A DNA stretch of 64,000 bases from contig NZ_JACETV010000003.1 of NCBI RefSeq assembly GCF_013912375.1, positions 434,001-498,000 on the forward strand. Reading direction: 5' to 3'. Positions 63,584 through 64,000 of this stretch are shown here, one piece after another. The stretch is from Emticicia sp. BO119 (GTDB taxonomy: Bacteria > Bacteroidota > Bacteroidia > Cytophagales > Spirosomataceae). Below the pieces are notes generated by a model. It was not told the DNA's origin and did not search any database. It worked only from the letters and a program-made list of their open reading frames with translations. The translations under genes and the position numbers were made by a program. Each line of letters opens with the position of its first letter. Position 1 is the stretch's first letter.

Positions 63584-64000
63584 CTATTTATCCTTAAAAG
63601 CAGTAATAACTCTTTCTCCTGCCCTGAGCGGTGCCGCAGGGTCATACCGATACACCCCACCTAATGAGCCAAACCAGATGCTCCCGTCATTCGCTTCCAG
63701 AATCCCGAAAAGCATGTTTTTATAATCTTCATATCCTTGCATAATGTCGGTTGCTGTTGGCTTCGGGCTCAATAAAGTCTTTGCATCATAACGAGAAAGA
63801 GCCCATCTGTCACCTCCGTTGTAGCTATACTCTGGTTTTGAGCTCGTCCAGATATTGCTCTTTCTGTCTTCATAAACATATCCGGTAAAGTTGAGAGTAA
63901 AATTGGTAAAGGTACTGCCATTAACACGCCAGAGTCCGGGAGCTCCCGCAAGCCAGATATTCCCTTTTTTATCTTCCATAATCGTACGGACATTGATAAA
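63584..64000 (-). CDS. Two-component-regulator-propeller protein, 5' end outside window
   Basis: The frame is open to the last base of the window. The visible residues before the first in-frame ATG read FINVRTI, so MEDKKGNIWLAG is internal to a longer protein. About 138 C-terminal residues are seen, with repeats EDKKGNIWLAGAPGLWRVNG, YEDRKSNIWTSSKP and LEANDGSIWFGSLGGVYRYD. It ends AFKDK with no kinase domain. It has the same family and strand as the following gene. Confidence 0.88.
   Translation of the reverse strand, partial: FINVRTIMEDKKGNIWLAGAPGLWRVNGSTFTNFTLNFTGYVYEDRKSNIWTSSKPEYSYNGGDRWALSRYDAKTLLSPKPTATDIMQGYEDYKNMLFGILEANDGSIWFGSLGGVYRYDPAAPLRAGERVITAFKDK

Overview
The window looks like chromosomal DNA of a Bacteroidota bacterium, most likely a member of the class Cytophagia (Emticicia, Runella or Leadbetterella-like; the genus is a guess). 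Supporting features are a SusC/SusD pair with an ECF sigma factor and a FecR anti-sigma factor, TANNTTTG promoter elements, LytTR regulators with 7TM sensor kinases, two-component-propeller proteins, a 3-coathanger-type surface protein, and several families of palindromic intergenic repeats. No rRNA, tRNA, CRISPR array or intact transposase gene was seen.

Layout. 1-5864 (+): a MacB/LolD-type ABC exporter (ATPase truncated by the window edge, two permeases), then a sigma-54 response regulator and its membrane histidine kinase. 6000-12083 (-): a eukaryotic-like phosphosignalling cluster with an FHA-transmembrane-trypsin protease, a Ser/Thr kinase, a PP2C phosphatase, a transmembrane Ser/Thr kinase and a small outer-membrane barrel. 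It is preceded upstream on the same strand by an ABC exporter and an unrecognised two-TM protein (12334-15451). 15782-18356 (+): an S74-type surface protein, a decayed secreted repeat protein, and a membrane-protein/XRE-repressor pair with a clear operator-promoter. 18357-19969 is repeat-rich, with nested small elements and a duplicated fragment of the susD 3' end. 19970-28339: SusD, SusC, FecR and ECF sigma (-) with a PqqB-like metallo-hydrolase (+) lying between FecR and sigma.

28497-34244: a large ELWxSDGT-repeat surface protein, then a TPR histidine kinase and a convergent NarL-type regulator. 34581-40971: a Crp-like regulator with a short-chain dehydrogenase, a RibD-like reductase, and three beta-lactamase-related genes (two serine hydrolases around a subclass B1 metallo-beta-lactamase). 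41344-46250: AT-rich segments holding a secreted proteasome-like Ntn hydrolase, plus an alpha-L-fucosidase, a ferritin-like protein and small lipoproteins. 46361-50291: an AraC regulator divergent from an aldo/keto reductase, cupin, acetyltransferase and outer-membrane gene set. 50769-56096: a large zinc metalloprotease, a DUF1684 protein, riboflavin synthase and citrate synthase. 56376-61755: a LytTR response regulator, two tandem paralogous 7TM histidine kinases and a free-standing LytTR protein. 61853-64000 (-): a lipoprotein and two propeller proteins, the last cut by the window edge.

The most interesting signals are: the exported proteasome-like protein with Gly(-1)/Thr1/Asp17/Lys33 spacing preserved; a double-hairpin repeat family, one copy of which codes for the N-terminus of a histidine kinase and another of which is flanked by a 14-bp direct repeat inside a second element; 16-bp GC-rich micro-insertions whose precise removal restores the symmetry of two unrelated repeats; a palindrome shared by two distant intergenic regions, one next to a NarL-type two-component pair; and the FHA-protease/kinase/phosphatase module.
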